Below are positions 10,401 through 22,844 of a stretch of 64,000 nt of DNA, in pieces. How positions within the stretch are numbered: the first letter of the stretch is position 1; each line of letters starts with the position of its first letter. Both the position numbers and the translations under genes were made by a program. The DNA is from Aquilaria yunnanensis (Eukaryota; Streptophyta; Magnoliopsida; Malvales; Thymelaeaceae). Where the stretch lies: contig CM077599.1 in assembly GCA_039654915.1 (NCBI GenBank), positions 312,501 to 376,500 of the forward strand, in the 5' to 3' direction. Under the pieces are notes generated by a model, which was not told where the DNA came from, ran no database searches, and saw only the letters and a list, made by a program, of their open reading frames with translations.

Positions 10401-11197
10401 GGGAAAAGTATTAAAATTTATTGTTGTTATGAGCTAGTATCGATCTGGTCACAATAGTTTTGGGTGGTTCTAATGTCATCATAATGTCATAGTTTAGGCC
10501 CAAATCGGTTACTAATGTTACAATTTGGTACTAAATATATCATTGACCATTAAAAACCTAACAAAAAACGTGAAAAATTGTTAGTTTTGAATTCTTGTGG
10601 TACTTATGTAACTTTTAGCAAACTTTAGGAACTATGTATAATTTACCATTTTCATTTTTTGTGCAATAACCACCTCTATCCTTCTCTAGATCATTCATTG
10701 GTTTATCCAGAAATGATATTCAAATTATTCACTATATTACAATACTACAAATAACCTGAACCCTGATCAAATGAAACTTATTCATCCAATATCAACATGT
10801 TTCTGATCATCTGCTTCCTAGTGTGACAGTTTTTATAATCTATAATAGTGATGTTCAACATTGCCTCCTTTAGCATCATCTTTGTCATCAGTGGCAGCTC
10901 CAGCGATGATCAATACAATGGCTGACATATAAGAAAAATAAAATAGTAAATTACACAAAGTTCTTAAATTTTATTAAAAGTTACATTAATACCCTAAGAT
11001 TTTAAAACAACCACATTTTACTTTTGTCGCTAGGTTTTTAATTGTTGATGACATATTTGGTACCAAATTGTAACATTAATGGCCAATTTGGTGCTAAACT
11101 ATGACATTGGTAATAACATCAGAACCACAAAAAACTATTGTGACCAGATCGGTACTAACTCATAGCTACAATGAGTTTTTTTTTTTATACTTTTCCC
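10401..11197. mobile_element. Mutator-like non-autonomous element with long TIRs
   Basis: Inverted ends run about 150 bp. The left begins GGGAAAAGTATTAAAATTTA, and the right end in reverse complement begins GGGAAAAGTATAAAAAAAA. Both arms then share GATCTGGTCACAATAGTTTT and GTTACAATTTGGTAC. Flanks TAAGTAGGT (10392-10400) and TAAGCATGT (11198-11206) agree at 7 of 9 positions, fitting an aged 9-bp Mutator-type duplication. No transposase is inside its 797 bp. Confidence 0.65.
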
Positions 11198-11687
11198 TAA
11201 GCATGTTAGGATTTGAGGATTACATATTAAAGTTAAGGGAAAATTCACCTGTTTTTTAAATTTAAGGAGTGCCAAGCGACAATTTGACAATGTAGTAGCT
11301 AGAGGTGGGAACCGGGTCGGACCGGCCCGGGCCCGGCCGGTCCTGGGCCTGGTTTTTTAGGCCCGGGCACGGACCGGCTCTAGGCGGGGCGACGGCGGGG
11401 CGGGGCGAGGCGGGTTTCATTTTTTTTTTGTTAAAAAATATATATATATAAAATAGAACAATTATTAATTATATAAGTCATAAATATTTTTAAGAAAAAA
11501 CACCACCTCCGGTGTAAGTTTTATTAAGTTAAAAAGCCAAACGGCACTTACAAATAATCGGAACGTGCCTTACATTTTAAAATGGCAAAAACGTTCCGAA
11601 AATGATAAATAATAGAAACCTATGATCTATGCTGAACAGCATAATCAGATCAAATACAAACTACATGTATGATTGAAAGAAAAAAAT

Positions 11688-13649
11688 TTAACTCTCGGTA
11701 TCGGATATTACCTCATCATCCGAACTCTTTGGGTCTTGATGCCGGAGTGCTGCGAGGCCCCAATCTCGGTTGCACACGCATACTTCTACCGCGTCGGGTG
11801 TCAATCTTGACCGTTTTTCTGTTATCACCCGTTTTCCGGCACTAAACGCTGCCTCAGATGAGACGGTCGATACTGGAACGGCAAGAATTTCTTGTGCGAT
11901 TATCGACAAGATCGGAAATCTTGATCTCTTTTGTTTCCACCACTCCAAGATGTCGAGGTTGCTTGTCTCGAATTATGTGTTAAGATAGTCATCGACCTCA
12001 GCTAATCCCGATGTCATCGGTCGAGGTCGTTTGAGCATTTGGAGCGCTGGGTTGAATCTTGAGGAGATTAATCTCCTTGGAGGCTCAATTTGAGAAGCTT
12101 CAGATCTTACCTTATCCGAATGCCGCTCACAATATAACTTGTATAAAGAATGCAAGTACTCGGAAGCAGAAGCAAACATAGCCAAAACATTTATATGAGA
12201 CATTTCTAAATAAGTATGAAAAATTCCTTCAAGCAGTGTTGTTGTGCCCGTTAATTTTACATACGGGTCAAGTAAAAAAGCGACTAAAAAGATAGGTGGA
12301 ATGTTTGAGAAATATTGAAGCCACTTAGCCCGCATGGCTTCGACAGTCGGTTTTAACAACTCATCATTTTTAAATTGATGTAAAGCATAGGTGATGTTCA
12401 CTAAATGAAACAAAACTTGATGACTTGTTGGGTAGTAAACACCAGAGAAAAATTCAGTTGCCTCGTAAAAAAACTTAAGCAATTCACCGGTTTTGGAACA
12501 TTTCTCCCAAATTTCAGTCGTAAGAAATTCAGAACCCATTTTTAAATTCATGAAATGTGACAACAAATTTGCATACGGTAATGCATCTTGCAACATAAAA
12601 AATGTGGAGTTCCAGCGGGTTGGGCAATCCAATTTAAACCGTTTCCAAGAAAATGGTTTTTGATTTTCAATACAAAAGCTTTTAAATTCACGAAAAATAG
12701 CAGGTCTGGACATCAAATATTTTAATGAGTTTCGAATAGGCAAAATCTCATTTTGGAGAACTTCTAAACCTTTTTGCACACAAATGTTTAAAATATGGCA
12801 CATGCATCTAACGTGAAAAAATGCACCGTTGAGCGGTGGTTGCAAGTTTTGACTCAAAAGACGAGCGGCAACATCATTATTTGAAGCATTATCAAATGAA
12901 ATGCACAGAACTTTATCAGTACAAAAATAATCACGTAAAGTTTCTAAAATACAATTAAATATTTGAAAACCAGTATGATCTGTTTCAATAACCTTAAATG
13001 ACAAAATTCGTTTTTGCATTATCCAATCAGAATCAATCCAATGAGAAGTAACACAACAGAATGATTGACCTATAGGTGATGTCCACATATCAGAAGTAAA
13101 TGCCACACAATGATCAAGAACAGAAAAATATGCTTGCAAATCTGATTTTCCGGTTTCAAATTGTCTAAAGCTTTCTTTCCTAGCAGTTTTCCTAGATACT
13201 TTTCTAAATGCAGGATTTAATTGTGATTTTATCCAAGATTCTAGGTGGACATCTTCAGCTTGTGAAAAAGGTTTTTCGGTAAGCATCATCCAATTTACCA
13301 TACCTTCTCTACAAGATTGTTGGTTAAAACGAAATATACCTGGTCCGCCGGCGCCGGTTGTAGACCCAAGTTGTGTTTGTCCTCCAGAACTAGTCCCGGT
13401 ACTAGGGAGGACGTTAGCATGTTGATTTTCAATATGCCTCTTCAGCGTTCCAGTGCCGGAATTCTTTCTATGCACAAAATTTTTCCCGCAATGTTTGCAT
13501 TTTCCGTACCTCAACTTCCCTTCGTTTATGAGCTCATAATGCTCCCAAACCCAAGCAGTTAGTCTCGTGAATTTACCTTGTGCTTGAGTTCCCTCCACGC
13601 CGGGTGCATGACTTGTAGGCGTCGGTTCTGTTGACGGATTCCCATACGC
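11688..13649 (-). pseudogene. hAT transposase, middle and C-terminal part
   Basis: This is the larger piece of the transposase gene, continued from 22845-23062. Removing the insertion restores an exact frame of 724 codons with one premature TAA at 11973-11975 (codon 630). Visible domains: BED zinc finger with C122, C125, H143 and H148 (CKHC and HIENQH); catalytic-core motifs FTSDMWTS (D258) and SFDNASNND (D324); CPTRWNST (W417); and, beyond the stop, the SSEAAFS motif with the expected catalytic Glu (E670) in the C-terminal dimerisation region. The stop removes that Glu, so the gene is dead even without the insertion. Apart from this stop and the insertion I see no frame break, so inactivation is recent. 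Confidence 0.9.
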
Positions 13650-16491
13650 TGTTACCACCTCATAAAATGGGAGAATTACAAGTATGTCATAATGGCTAAA
13701 AACCATTATATTGTGTAATTCTCACCATAGTGATTGAAGTGTGAGGGGTAAAAGGCATAATCAACATCTCCTCAAAAGTGTTCCAAGTTGGCAACTTGGT
13801 CCCCAAGAAAAGTCTTAAGGATTGCTTGTTTGTCAAGCAACCTATGGACTTTTTTGTAAGATTTTGGAAACTCGGGTACTCAATTGTAAAACTCTCAAGA
13901 AAAAGATTTGGAGAGTTATGAGAGGAATATGAATGGTATGAAAGTGCTATTGGAGGACCAAATTGCTCATGGAAGACAACTAAAGACAAAGAAAACACAA
14001 AAAGGCATAAAGGACCTAAGTGTCCTAGTGTAAGCCTTATGATGTGTACGTTTTTTACTTAAGTCAAATGGAGCAATTTGGAGTTTTCCCACTATGGGGG
14101 AGGCAGCCAATGCTTGATAATTAGTCAACATTGGTGGGCACATGTGTACCAATGAGTTTAAGACAAAGAGACCATAATTAATGGGAAGGAAAATGACATA
14201 AAGCAAGGTTAAGCTTGTTAAGTGTCTTTTGTGCCCTTAAGCTCATTTAAGGCCATTCAAGTGGCCAAATCACTTATCCCACTCAAGGGATGGCTGGCCA
14301 AAGCATGGCAAGAAAGTCAAATGTGGGCCAAGAAATGAAGACTAAGAAACCATGGTCTTGTAGCAAGGAAAATGACATAAAGCTTAACTAAGGCTATTAA
14401 GTGTGTTTTGTGCACTAAAGTCTTTATAAGTGGTTGTCTTTGTCTTTATCTCCCACATTTGGTTTCTTCCAGCAGAAAAAACGTAGCTTCTCCACCCCCA
14501 CACTTCTTCCATAGCCACCATACCTCCAAGATTAAAATTGAAGGCAAAAGAAAGCAAGAAAGGGCAATTGGAAGCTATGTGGTGCTAAAACTTGGGTGCA
14601 CCTAGGATCAAGCTCCAATTTCAGCATACACTCAAGGTAAGGGTTCTCTTGCTCTCATGGACTGTTTTTTGTAATTTTCAAGCAACCATGGAGCAAGGGC
14701 TAAGCTTGGAAGAGAGCCATGAGCTTGATGAACCAAGCTTAGTGAGGGGAGTGCACTTATTGAAGGTTTTGTGACCTAGTGGGAAGTGCACGAAGATGAC
14801 AGTGAAACAAGTGTTTTCTAAAGTTTCTTGGATTGTTTACTGTATTTCCAAACATCCATGAAGCTAAGACCATGCTTGGAAGAGAGCAAAAAGCTCTAGG
14901 AACCAAGTATGGGTTAAGAGGAAAGAAGCATGGCAAGGTTTCGGCCTTAGTGTTACCATGCTAAAGATGGCAGTAAAGTGAGGGTTTCTAGAGCCCAAAG
15001 TTAGTACTAACTACTGTTAAAATTCTCCTAAGGCCAAGCATTAGCTTGAGGAGGGCTGCCATAGTGATTTATTTAATTTTATTGCATGTTTTACGGACTA
15101 ACCTATGGTTATTGTTGTTGCTGCATTTCATGTGTTTGTTTGTTGTGAATGGCTGCTGCATTTGGTTGCTATATCTTGTATATATGCATTGTGGTTTTTG
15201 TGTTTTAGTGTCTTTGGATGCAGGTTTTAATGAGGATCACATTACCTTAAGAAACCAAGTGCTACCCTTACTAAGTTTCTCAATGAAACTTACTCCCCTC
15301 AATTCTGTCATTTCAGGTCCAGCAGAATGATCACCTTCAAACTAACCTTTGTGGTTTGAGTTTTGATCTGAAATTTCAGGTACATGAAATTCCATGTGTC
15401 TAGTTATGATCTGGAAATTTTGGTGATTTTAGGAGCACATTTGGTAATTTTAATGGTGGTACTTACTGTGTTGTGCAGCAGCTGTCCAGCATCCTATTTA
15501 TGGAGTCCATTGCATTTCAGGCACTCCTGTAACTTAGGGTGTGTATTTAGCTGAGTTAAGAACATATTGTAGTGCATGTATGCATGTACATGTAGTGTAT
15601 GCAAAATGAGACAAGTATGTGAACATTTGAGTAATGTTTTGGCTATGTAAGTGATGTGGCGCAAAGCTGCCTAAGTGTGAATAATGGGCTGCTTACTTGT
15701 AAATTCTGTTTTGGCCACATAAAGTTGTCAAATGCAAGGGAATTTATTTCCTTTGTGTAATGAAAATATATGGGATAGCCTTGGAGGGATTTCCCCTTGT
15801 CAATGAAGTGTTTACATACCTATGAAATTTTGTATGGGCAAAATGGTCCAAAAGTTGCCAGAATTTTGACTCTGGACATAAAGTTTAATATCTCCATGTG
15901 TAGAATGAATATTGGTATGAAATTTTGACCACACCTAGAGGACATCTAGAGGGTTAACTGGGATTTGGAATTTCTAGATTCAGAGCCCTGTAGCCAAAGA
16001 TATGATGTTGCAAAGTTGGCTGAGTTACTGTTCATTTGGTCAGAATTTCGTAACCAACTAAAAAAAAATCCATAACTTGGTCCATAGGTGGGCTATTGAT
16101 GTAAAACAAAATTCCTTGGTTTGCGCTAAGTCTCCACTTCATAATGGAGCAAAGAAAACATGGGGTTATGAGGCTAGAATGATACAGTTTATTAGTGGAA
16201 GTTACATGTGCAGTAGCTGGCCACTAGAACTTAACAAGATTGCCTAATGTGTGGAAGCCAAAACTAAGACTTGTGCTAGTGTTTTCCTTCTTTGCTGCCA
16301 TGGTGTGCACGCAATGTGAATAATTGTGTGATGGTTGGACCAATATGCAAGTATTTACATAGTAACCGAGAGGGCCACTTGGGTATGCACACTAAGGGTA
16401 GTGTTCTGATGGCCTACAGAACATTACCAATCCTGGGAGTCTAAATGCACAGTTTTGGCACCATAACTGGACTACCCCGGAGTGGGTAACA
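13650..16491 (+). repeat. 5' LTR of the gypsy element
   Basis: 2,842 bp, TG...CA bounded. I found three substitutions against the 3' LTR: T14056 versus G20409, G14993 versus A21346, and G15414 versus A21767. A TTTATAAG at 14423-14430 is a plausible TATA box for the element promoter. ORFs inside (for example 13696-13998 minus and 15046-15330 plus) recur identically in the other LTR and are not genes. Confidence 0.95.
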
Positions 16492-16496
16492 GAAGT

Positions 16497-16508
16497 TGGT
16501 ATCAGAGC
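16497..16508 (+). other. Primer-binding site (initiator tRNA-Met)
   Basis: TGGTATCAGAGC begins 5 bases after the LTR end and is the standard plant PBS complementary to the 3' end of initiator tRNA-Met. Confidence 0.9.
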
Positions 16509-16668
16509 ATGGTCAGAGCATGGTTTACACATGTACATAGCATATAGTTGCATTGCATGCATCTACATACATGAACTCAGTTTGGTCAGCTGCTAGTGTC
16601 AAGTACCATTAAAATACCTATGATCTTTATATGTGCTCTATGGTGAATCATCAATGCAAGAAGTAAAC

Positions 16669-18006
16669 ATGGTTGCCACAAGGAGAGGGGAACCACCCCA
16701 AAGGCCTCCTACTGATTCTGGGCAAAAAAAAAGGACAGAATAGAGGGAATCAAGGGCAACAGAGGGTACCAAACCCTGAAGTGCCTCAGGTTTGTTTAGA
16801 GCTTCAGAGAAACTTAGCTCTAATCAATGAGAACTTAGTAAGGCTTATTCAAGCACAACAGGAAGGAGTTTAAGTAGCTCTAGCAGAACCAGTTCGGGAT
16901 GCACAACAACAACCAGAAGAGGATACTAGGAACACATTTGAATATGTTCCTTCTGGAAGCTTAAAAGACACAAATGATGAAACTGTTGAAGAGGAAAAAG
17001 ACTAAGGTCTGAGATTGGTCAGGTATCCAGGACCAATCCCTCTATCTATGACCATTCCTCCACTAGGAATGAGATTGAGGAAGGCCATGAGAGAAGATCC
17101 AGGAGAAGGCAGAGAGATCATGGTGAGCATCACCATAAAGAGGACTCTCAAATATCCAGGAGACATAGATCAGAGGATCTATAAGGCCTAGATGAGGTCA
17201 GATTGTTGGAGTGGTTAATCTTCATTGAAAAAATGTTTGAGAGGATGCCACTCAGCTCCACCAAGAGAGTGTCACTAGCTACCTACAATCTGGTAGGCAG
17301 TGCAGAGATGTGGTGGAGAAATACCAGAGATAGGTATGCTTTCTAGAATGGCAGAAGGCCAGGAAGAGATATTGAGATGAGTTGGCCAGAGTTCACACAG
17401 CTGTTCCAGGAACAGTACATCAGTGATGCCATCAAGGATATGAAGCAAGCTGAATTTGATGCTCTAAGGCAGGACGACCTTAGTGTCCTAGAGTATGAGC
17501 ACAAATTCAATCAGTTGGTGAGGTATGCTCCTCAGTATCATGGATTGAAGGAGTTGAAGGCCAAAAGATTTGTCAGAGGCCTAAAGTCAAACATTAGAAA
17601 GGTTGTTAGACCTTTTGGAGCAGTTACATATTATGAAGCAGTGCAGCAAGCTCTATTAGTAAAGCAAGAAGAGTATGAGACTAAGTACTTTCCCAGTCGA
17701 CCAGGGGAAAGTAGTCAAGTAGGAGGCAATCAAAAGGAGCCACCACATGACAAGGGAATTGCCAAGAGTTCCCATCTTGGTGGTAAGGGCAAGGTTAAGG
17801 GGAAGTTCCTTGGCCTAAGGTGCCCTAAATGCAAGAAGTTTCATGGAAAGAAACCTTGCTATTTTGACACCCAAGCGTGTCTAAGATGTGGATCCATGGA
17901 TCATTGGATCAAAGACTGCCCACAGGCTCAAAGGAAGCCAGAAGACCAAGGTCCAGTCAGGCCTATTGGGGCAGGACCTAGAGGGGGAGCACCTAGGGAG
18001 GGATAG
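16669..18006 (+). pseudogene. gypsy gag with CCHC knuckle, broken
   Basis: The likely start is ATG at 16669 (MVATRRGEPP). The frame soon hits a stop at about 16740 and shifts to the frame read from 16673, which has further stops near 16872 and 17004. From 17377 an open stretch of 209 codons holds the conserved retrotransposon gag core (MSWPEFTQLFQEQYI, LSVLEYEHKFNQLVRYAP, KRFVRGL) and the zinc knuckle CLRCGSMDHWIKDC (C-x2-C-x4-H-x4-C). Gag would form the particle and bind RNA. The upstream stops and frameshift mean it cannot be made from its normal start. Confidence 0.85.
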
Positions 18007-18024
18007 CAGAGGCCGGTTCCTCTA

Positions 18025-19541
18025 GTGCCTCAGCCTCCAGTGCAAAGAGCTGGCAGAGTCTTCCAAGTGCAAAGGCCAGAGACATCAGAGCAGGGAAGAG
18101 CACTAAGAGGTTACATCTACCTTAATGGTATGTCTATTAGTGTTCCGTTTGATACTAGTGCATCTGTTTCTATAGTGGCTAGGAAATTTATTGAAGCCAT
18201 GAAATTGCCTATGAAAATCATGACTAGGATATCCTTAGTGAAAACAGCAGGTAGTCAATGTCTTTCACTAATGACCTAGCTAAGGATTATGAGCTGGTAG
18301 TATGAAAGACTAAGGATATGACTAATCTGCTAGTGTTGGATATTCCTAAATATGATTTAGTGCTGGCTATGAATTGGCTTGCTATGCATAGTATAAGAAT
18401 TGATTGTGCTAAGATGGAAATCACATTGCCTGATGGTGAAGTGCATGCATTAGTGAATTCTAAGGAATTAGTGTATGAAATGCATGACATGGAGCTAGAG
18501 GTACTAGATGAGATACCTGTGATTTCTGAGCATGATTACTGTTATGCATTGAATCAATTGCACTATGAAGAAGAAGTGGACAGAATACCTATAGTGAGAG
18601 ACTTTCCACTAGTCTTTCCTAAAGACCTGCCAGGTATTCCTCCACAAAGGGAGATTGAGTTTGAGATCAAGTTACAATCAGGAGCTAGTCCAATATCCAT
18701 ACCCCCTTATGGAATGCCAATCACAGAGATGAATGAGCTCAAGAAACAACTTGATGAACTTCTTGGAAAAGGGTTCATAAGGCCAAGTGTTTCACCATGG
18801 GGAGCTCCTGTTCTCTTTGTGAAAAAGAAGGATGGATCTTTGAGACTATGCAGTGACTACAGGAAGCTTAATGTAGTGACTATCAAGAACAAGTATCCAC
18901 TCCCTAAGATTGAGGATCCGTTTGATCAACTCAAAGGAGCTAAAATCTTCTCCAATATGGATTTGAGTTCTGGATACTTCCAGTTAAAAGTAAAAGAATA
19001 GGACATTCCTAAGACTGCATTCAGGACCAGATATGGACATTATGAGTACATAGTCATGCCATTTGGTTTGACTAATGCCCCAGCTGCTTTCATGGACTTG
19101 ATGAACAGGGTGTTCAGACCACATCTGGACAAATTTGTGGTTGTGTTCATCAATGACATCTTAGTGTATTCCAAGGATGAAAATGAACATGAACATCATC
19201 TGAAGATTGTCTTAAAGACTCTGTTGCAGCATCAGCTTTATGCCAAGTTATCCAAGTGTGAATTCTGGATAAGGGAAGTGTCTTTCCTAGGACACATCAT
19301 AGATGCACAAGGCCTTAAGACAGACCCTGAAAAGGTCAAGGCAGTGCAAGAGTGGGAAAGACCAGGGACTCTGAAGAAAATCAGAAGTTTCCTAGGATTA
19401 GCTGGATACTACAGGAGATGTATATCAGGCTTTTCCATGATTGCCTCAGTTCTTACTCATCTGACCAAGAAGGGTCAAAGATTTAGTGGACTGAGAAGTG
19501 TGAAAAGGATTTCTGGAGAGGAAAAAGGTTCCTTGTATTAA
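18025..19541 (+). pseudogene. gypsy protease and reverse transcriptase remnant
   Basis: Protease at 18025-18279 has FDTSASVSIVA where active enzymes have a D-T/S-G triad, then a stop and frameshift. From 18318 comes the linker ([18 protein letters not shown]) and RT ([47 protein letters not shown]). A TAG at 18999-19001 interrupts it; RT resumes with [12 protein letters not shown] and [12 protein letters not shown] and ends in the thumb ([10 protein letters not shown]). The catalytic motif reads FIND instead of FIDD, so one metal-binding Asp is lost. The frame ends at 19541, where RNase H and the integrase core should follow but are missing. Confidence 0.88.
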
Positions 19542-19559
19542 TCCTATGCCTACAAGCAA

Positions 19560-19990
19560 GGATTACTGTACCTCAAGGACCGAATCTATGTGCCTAAAAG
19601 ACCAAGTTAGCTACAAGATACATAGGTCCTTATGAGATCTTGGACAGAGTTGGCAAGGTAGCATACAGGTTAGCTCTATTGCCAAGCATGTCAAGTGTTC
19701 ATAATGTTTTTCACATCAGTATGCTTAAAAAGTGTCTATTGGACACAAAGCATGCTATTGTAGTGGAAGACATACAGTTGGAACCCAACTTGACATATGA
19801 AGAGAAACCTATAGCTATCTTAGCCAAGGATACCAGAAGGTTAAGAAACAAACATATTCCCATGGTTAAAGTTCAGTGGTCACACCCCTCTGAAAGAGAA
19901 GCAACCTGGGAAACTGAAAAAGACCTTATGGAAAGGTATCCTGAAGAATACCCGAAGCTAAAGACTATTTTGGAGGACCAAAATTTTTAA
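19560..19990 (+). pseudogene. gypsy integrase C-terminus with chromodomain-like end
   Basis: This resumes after the internal deletion. It has the plant chromovirus integrase C-terminal signature (RYIGPYEILDRVGKVAYRLA, SSVHNVFHISMLKK). A chromodomain-like segment follows (RRLRNKHIPMVKVQWSHPSE, then REATWETEKDLMERYPE) and a stop just before the polypurine tract. In family members this end directs integration to heterochromatin. The catalytic integrase core is absent. Confidence 0.88.
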
Positions 19991-20002
19991 GGGGGGGAGG
20001 AT
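19989..20002 (+). other. Polypurine tract
   Basis: AAGGGGGGGAGGAT lies immediately before the 3' LTR and would prime plus-strand DNA synthesis. Confidence 0.88.
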
Positions 20003-22844
20003 TGTTACCACCTCATAAAATGGGAGAATTACAAGTATGTCATAATGGCTAAAAACCATTATATTGTGTAATTCTCACCATAGTGATTGAAGTGTGAGGG
20101 GTAAAAGGCATAATCAACATCTCCTCAAAAGTGTTCCAAGTTGGCAACTTGGTCCCCAAGAAAAGTCTTAAGGATTGCTTGTTTGTCAAGCAACCTATGG
20201 ACTTTTTTGTAAGATTTTGGAAACTCGGGTACTCAATTGTAAAACTCTCAAGAAAAAGATTTGGAGAGTTATGAGAGGAATATGAATGGTATGAAAGTGC
20301 TATTGGAGGACCAAATTGCTCATGGAAGACAACTAAAGACAAAGAAAACACAAAAAGGCATAAAGGACCTAAGTGTCCTAGTGTAAGCCTTATGATGTGT
20401 ACGTTTTTGACTTAAGTCAAATGGAGCAATTTGGAGTTTTCCCACTATGGGGGAGGCAGCCAATGCTTGATAATTAGTCAACATTGGTGGGCACATGTGT
20501 ACCAATGAGTTTAAGACAAAGAGACCATAATTAATGGGAAGGAAAATGACATAAAGCAAGGTTAAGCTTGTTAAGTGTCTTTTGTGCCCTTAAGCTCATT
20601 TAAGGCCATTCAAGTGGCCAAATCACTTATCCCACTCAAGGGATGGCTGGCCAAAGCATGGCAAGAAAGTCAAATGTGGGCCAAGAAATGAAGACTAAGA
20701 AACCATGGTCTTGTAGCAAGGAAAATGACATAAAGCTTAACTAAGGCTATTAAGTGTGTTTTGTGCACTAAAGTCTTTATAAGTGGTTGTCTTTGTCTTT
20801 ATCTCCCACATTTGGTTTCTTCCAGCAGAAAAAACGTAGCTTCTCCACCCCCACACTTCTTCCATAGCCACCATACCTCCAAGATTAAAATTGAAGGCAA
20901 AAGAAAGCAAGAAAGGGCAATTGGAAGCTATGTGGTGCTAAAACTTGGGTGCACCTAGGATCAAGCTCCAATTTCAGCATACACTCAAGGTAAGGGTTCT
21001 CTTGCTCTCATGGACTGTTTTTTGTAATTTTCAAGCAACCATGGAGCAAGGGCTAAGCTTGGAAGAGAGCCATGAGCTTGATGAACCAAGCTTAGTGAGG
21101 GGAGTGCACTTATTGAAGGTTTTGTGACCTAGTGGGAAGTGCACGAAGATGACAGTGAAACAAGTGTTTTCTAAAGTTTCTTGGATTGTTTACTGTATTT
21201 CCAAACATCCATGAAGCTAAGACCATGCTTGGAAGAGAGCAAAAAGCTCTAGGAACCAAGTATGGGTTAAGAGGAAAGAAGCATGGCAAGGTTTCGGCCT
21301 TAGTGTTACCATGCTAAAGATGGCAGTAAAGTGAGGGTTTCTAGAACCCAAAGTTAGTACTAACTACTGTTAAAATTCTCCTAAGGCCAAGCATTAGCTT
21401 GAGGAGGGCTGCCATAGTGATTTATTTAATTTTATTGCATGTTTTACGGACTAACCTATGGTTATTGTTGTTGCTGCATTTCATGTGTTTGTTTGTTGTG
21501 AATGGCTGCTGCATTTGGTTGCTATATCTTGTATATATGCATTGTGGTTTTTGTGTTTTAGTGTCTTTGGATGCAGGTTTTAATGAGGATCACATTACCT
21601 TAAGAAACCAAGTGCTACCCTTACTAAGTTTCTCAATGAAACTTACTCCCCTCAATTCTGTCATTTCAGGTCCAGCAGAATGATCACCTTCAAACTAACC
21701 TTTGTGGTTTGAGTTTTGATCTGAAATTTCAGGTACATGAAATTCCATGTGTCTAGTTATGATCTGAAAATTTTGGTGATTTTAGGAGCACATTTGGTAA
21801 TTTTAATGGTGGTACTTACTGTGTTGTGCAGCAGCTGTCCAGCATCCTATTTATGGAGTCCATTGCATTTCAGGCACTCCTGTAACTTAGGGTGTGTATT
21901 TAGCTGAGTTAAGAACATATTGTAGTGCATGTATGCATGTACATGTAGTGTATGCAAAATGAGACAAGTATGTGAACATTTGAGTAATGTTTTGGCTATG
22001 TAAGTGATGTGGCGCAAAGCTGCCTAAGTGTGAATAATGGGCTGCTTACTTGTAAATTCTGTTTTGGCCACATAAAGTTGTCAAATGCAAGGGAATTTAT
22101 TTCCTTTGTGTAATGAAAATATATGGGATAGCCTTGGAGGGATTTCCCCTTGTCAATGAAGTGTTTACATACCTATGAAATTTTGTATGGGCAAAATGGT
22201 CCAAAAGTTGCCAGAATTTTGACTCTGGACATAAAGTTTAATATCTCCATGTGTAGAATGAATATTGGTATGAAATTTTGACCACACCTAGAGGACATCT
22301 AGAGGGTTAACTGGGATTTGGAATTTCTAGATTCAGAGCCCTGTAGCCAAAGATATGATGTTGCAAAGTTGGCTGAGTTACTGTTCATTTGGTCAGAATT
22401 TCGTAACCAACTAAAAAAAAATCCATAACTTGGTCCATAGGTGGGCTATTGATGTAAAACAAAATTCCTTGGTTTGCGCTAAGTCTCCACTTCATAATGG
22501 AGCAAAGAAAACATGGGGTTATGAGGCTAGAATGATACAGTTTATTAGTGGAAGTTACATGTGCAGTAGCTGGCCACTAGAACTTAACAAGATTGCCTAA
22601 TGTGTGGAAGCCAAAACTAAGACTTGTGCTAGTGTTTTCCTTCTTTGCTGCCATGGTGTGCACGCAATGTGAATAATTGTGTGATGGTTGGACCAATATG
22701 CAAGTATTTACATAGTAACCGAGAGGGCCACTTGGGTATGCACACTAAGGGTAGTGTTCTGATGGCCTACAGAACATTACCAATCCTGGGAGTCTAAATG
22801 CACAGTTTTGGCACCATAACTGGACTACCCCGGAGTGGGTAACA
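20003..22844 (+). repeat. 3' LTR of the gypsy element
   Basis: 2,842 bp, the same length as the 5' LTR at a constant offset of 6,353 bp, with no indels that I can see and three substitutions. It is followed directly by the TACGC duplication and the rest of the hAT transposase gene. Confidence 0.95.

Larger units (their letters stand above)
13650..22844 (+). mobile_element. Ty3/gypsy LTR retrotransposon (Tekay/Del-like), nested in hAT
   Basis: The element starts TGTTACCACC and ends GGGTAACA, with an exact 5-bp target duplication TACGC at 13645-13649 and 22845-22849. The two LTRs are equal in length (2,842 bp) and enclose only 3,511 bp of internal DNA with a PBS and polypurine tract. Internal order is gag, protease, RT, then the integrase C-terminus with a chromodomain-like end, which places it with chromoviruses, most like Tekay/Del. 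RNase H and the integrase core are deleted and several stops are present. It therefore cannot be autonomous, although its LTRs show it inserted recently. Confidence 0.95.

Noticed and set aside
13696..15330. Several 60-100-codon ORFs, repeated identically at 20049-21683
   Set aside because: They lie inside the two LTRs and are non-coding; their duplication reflects the LTR pair, not paralogous genes.
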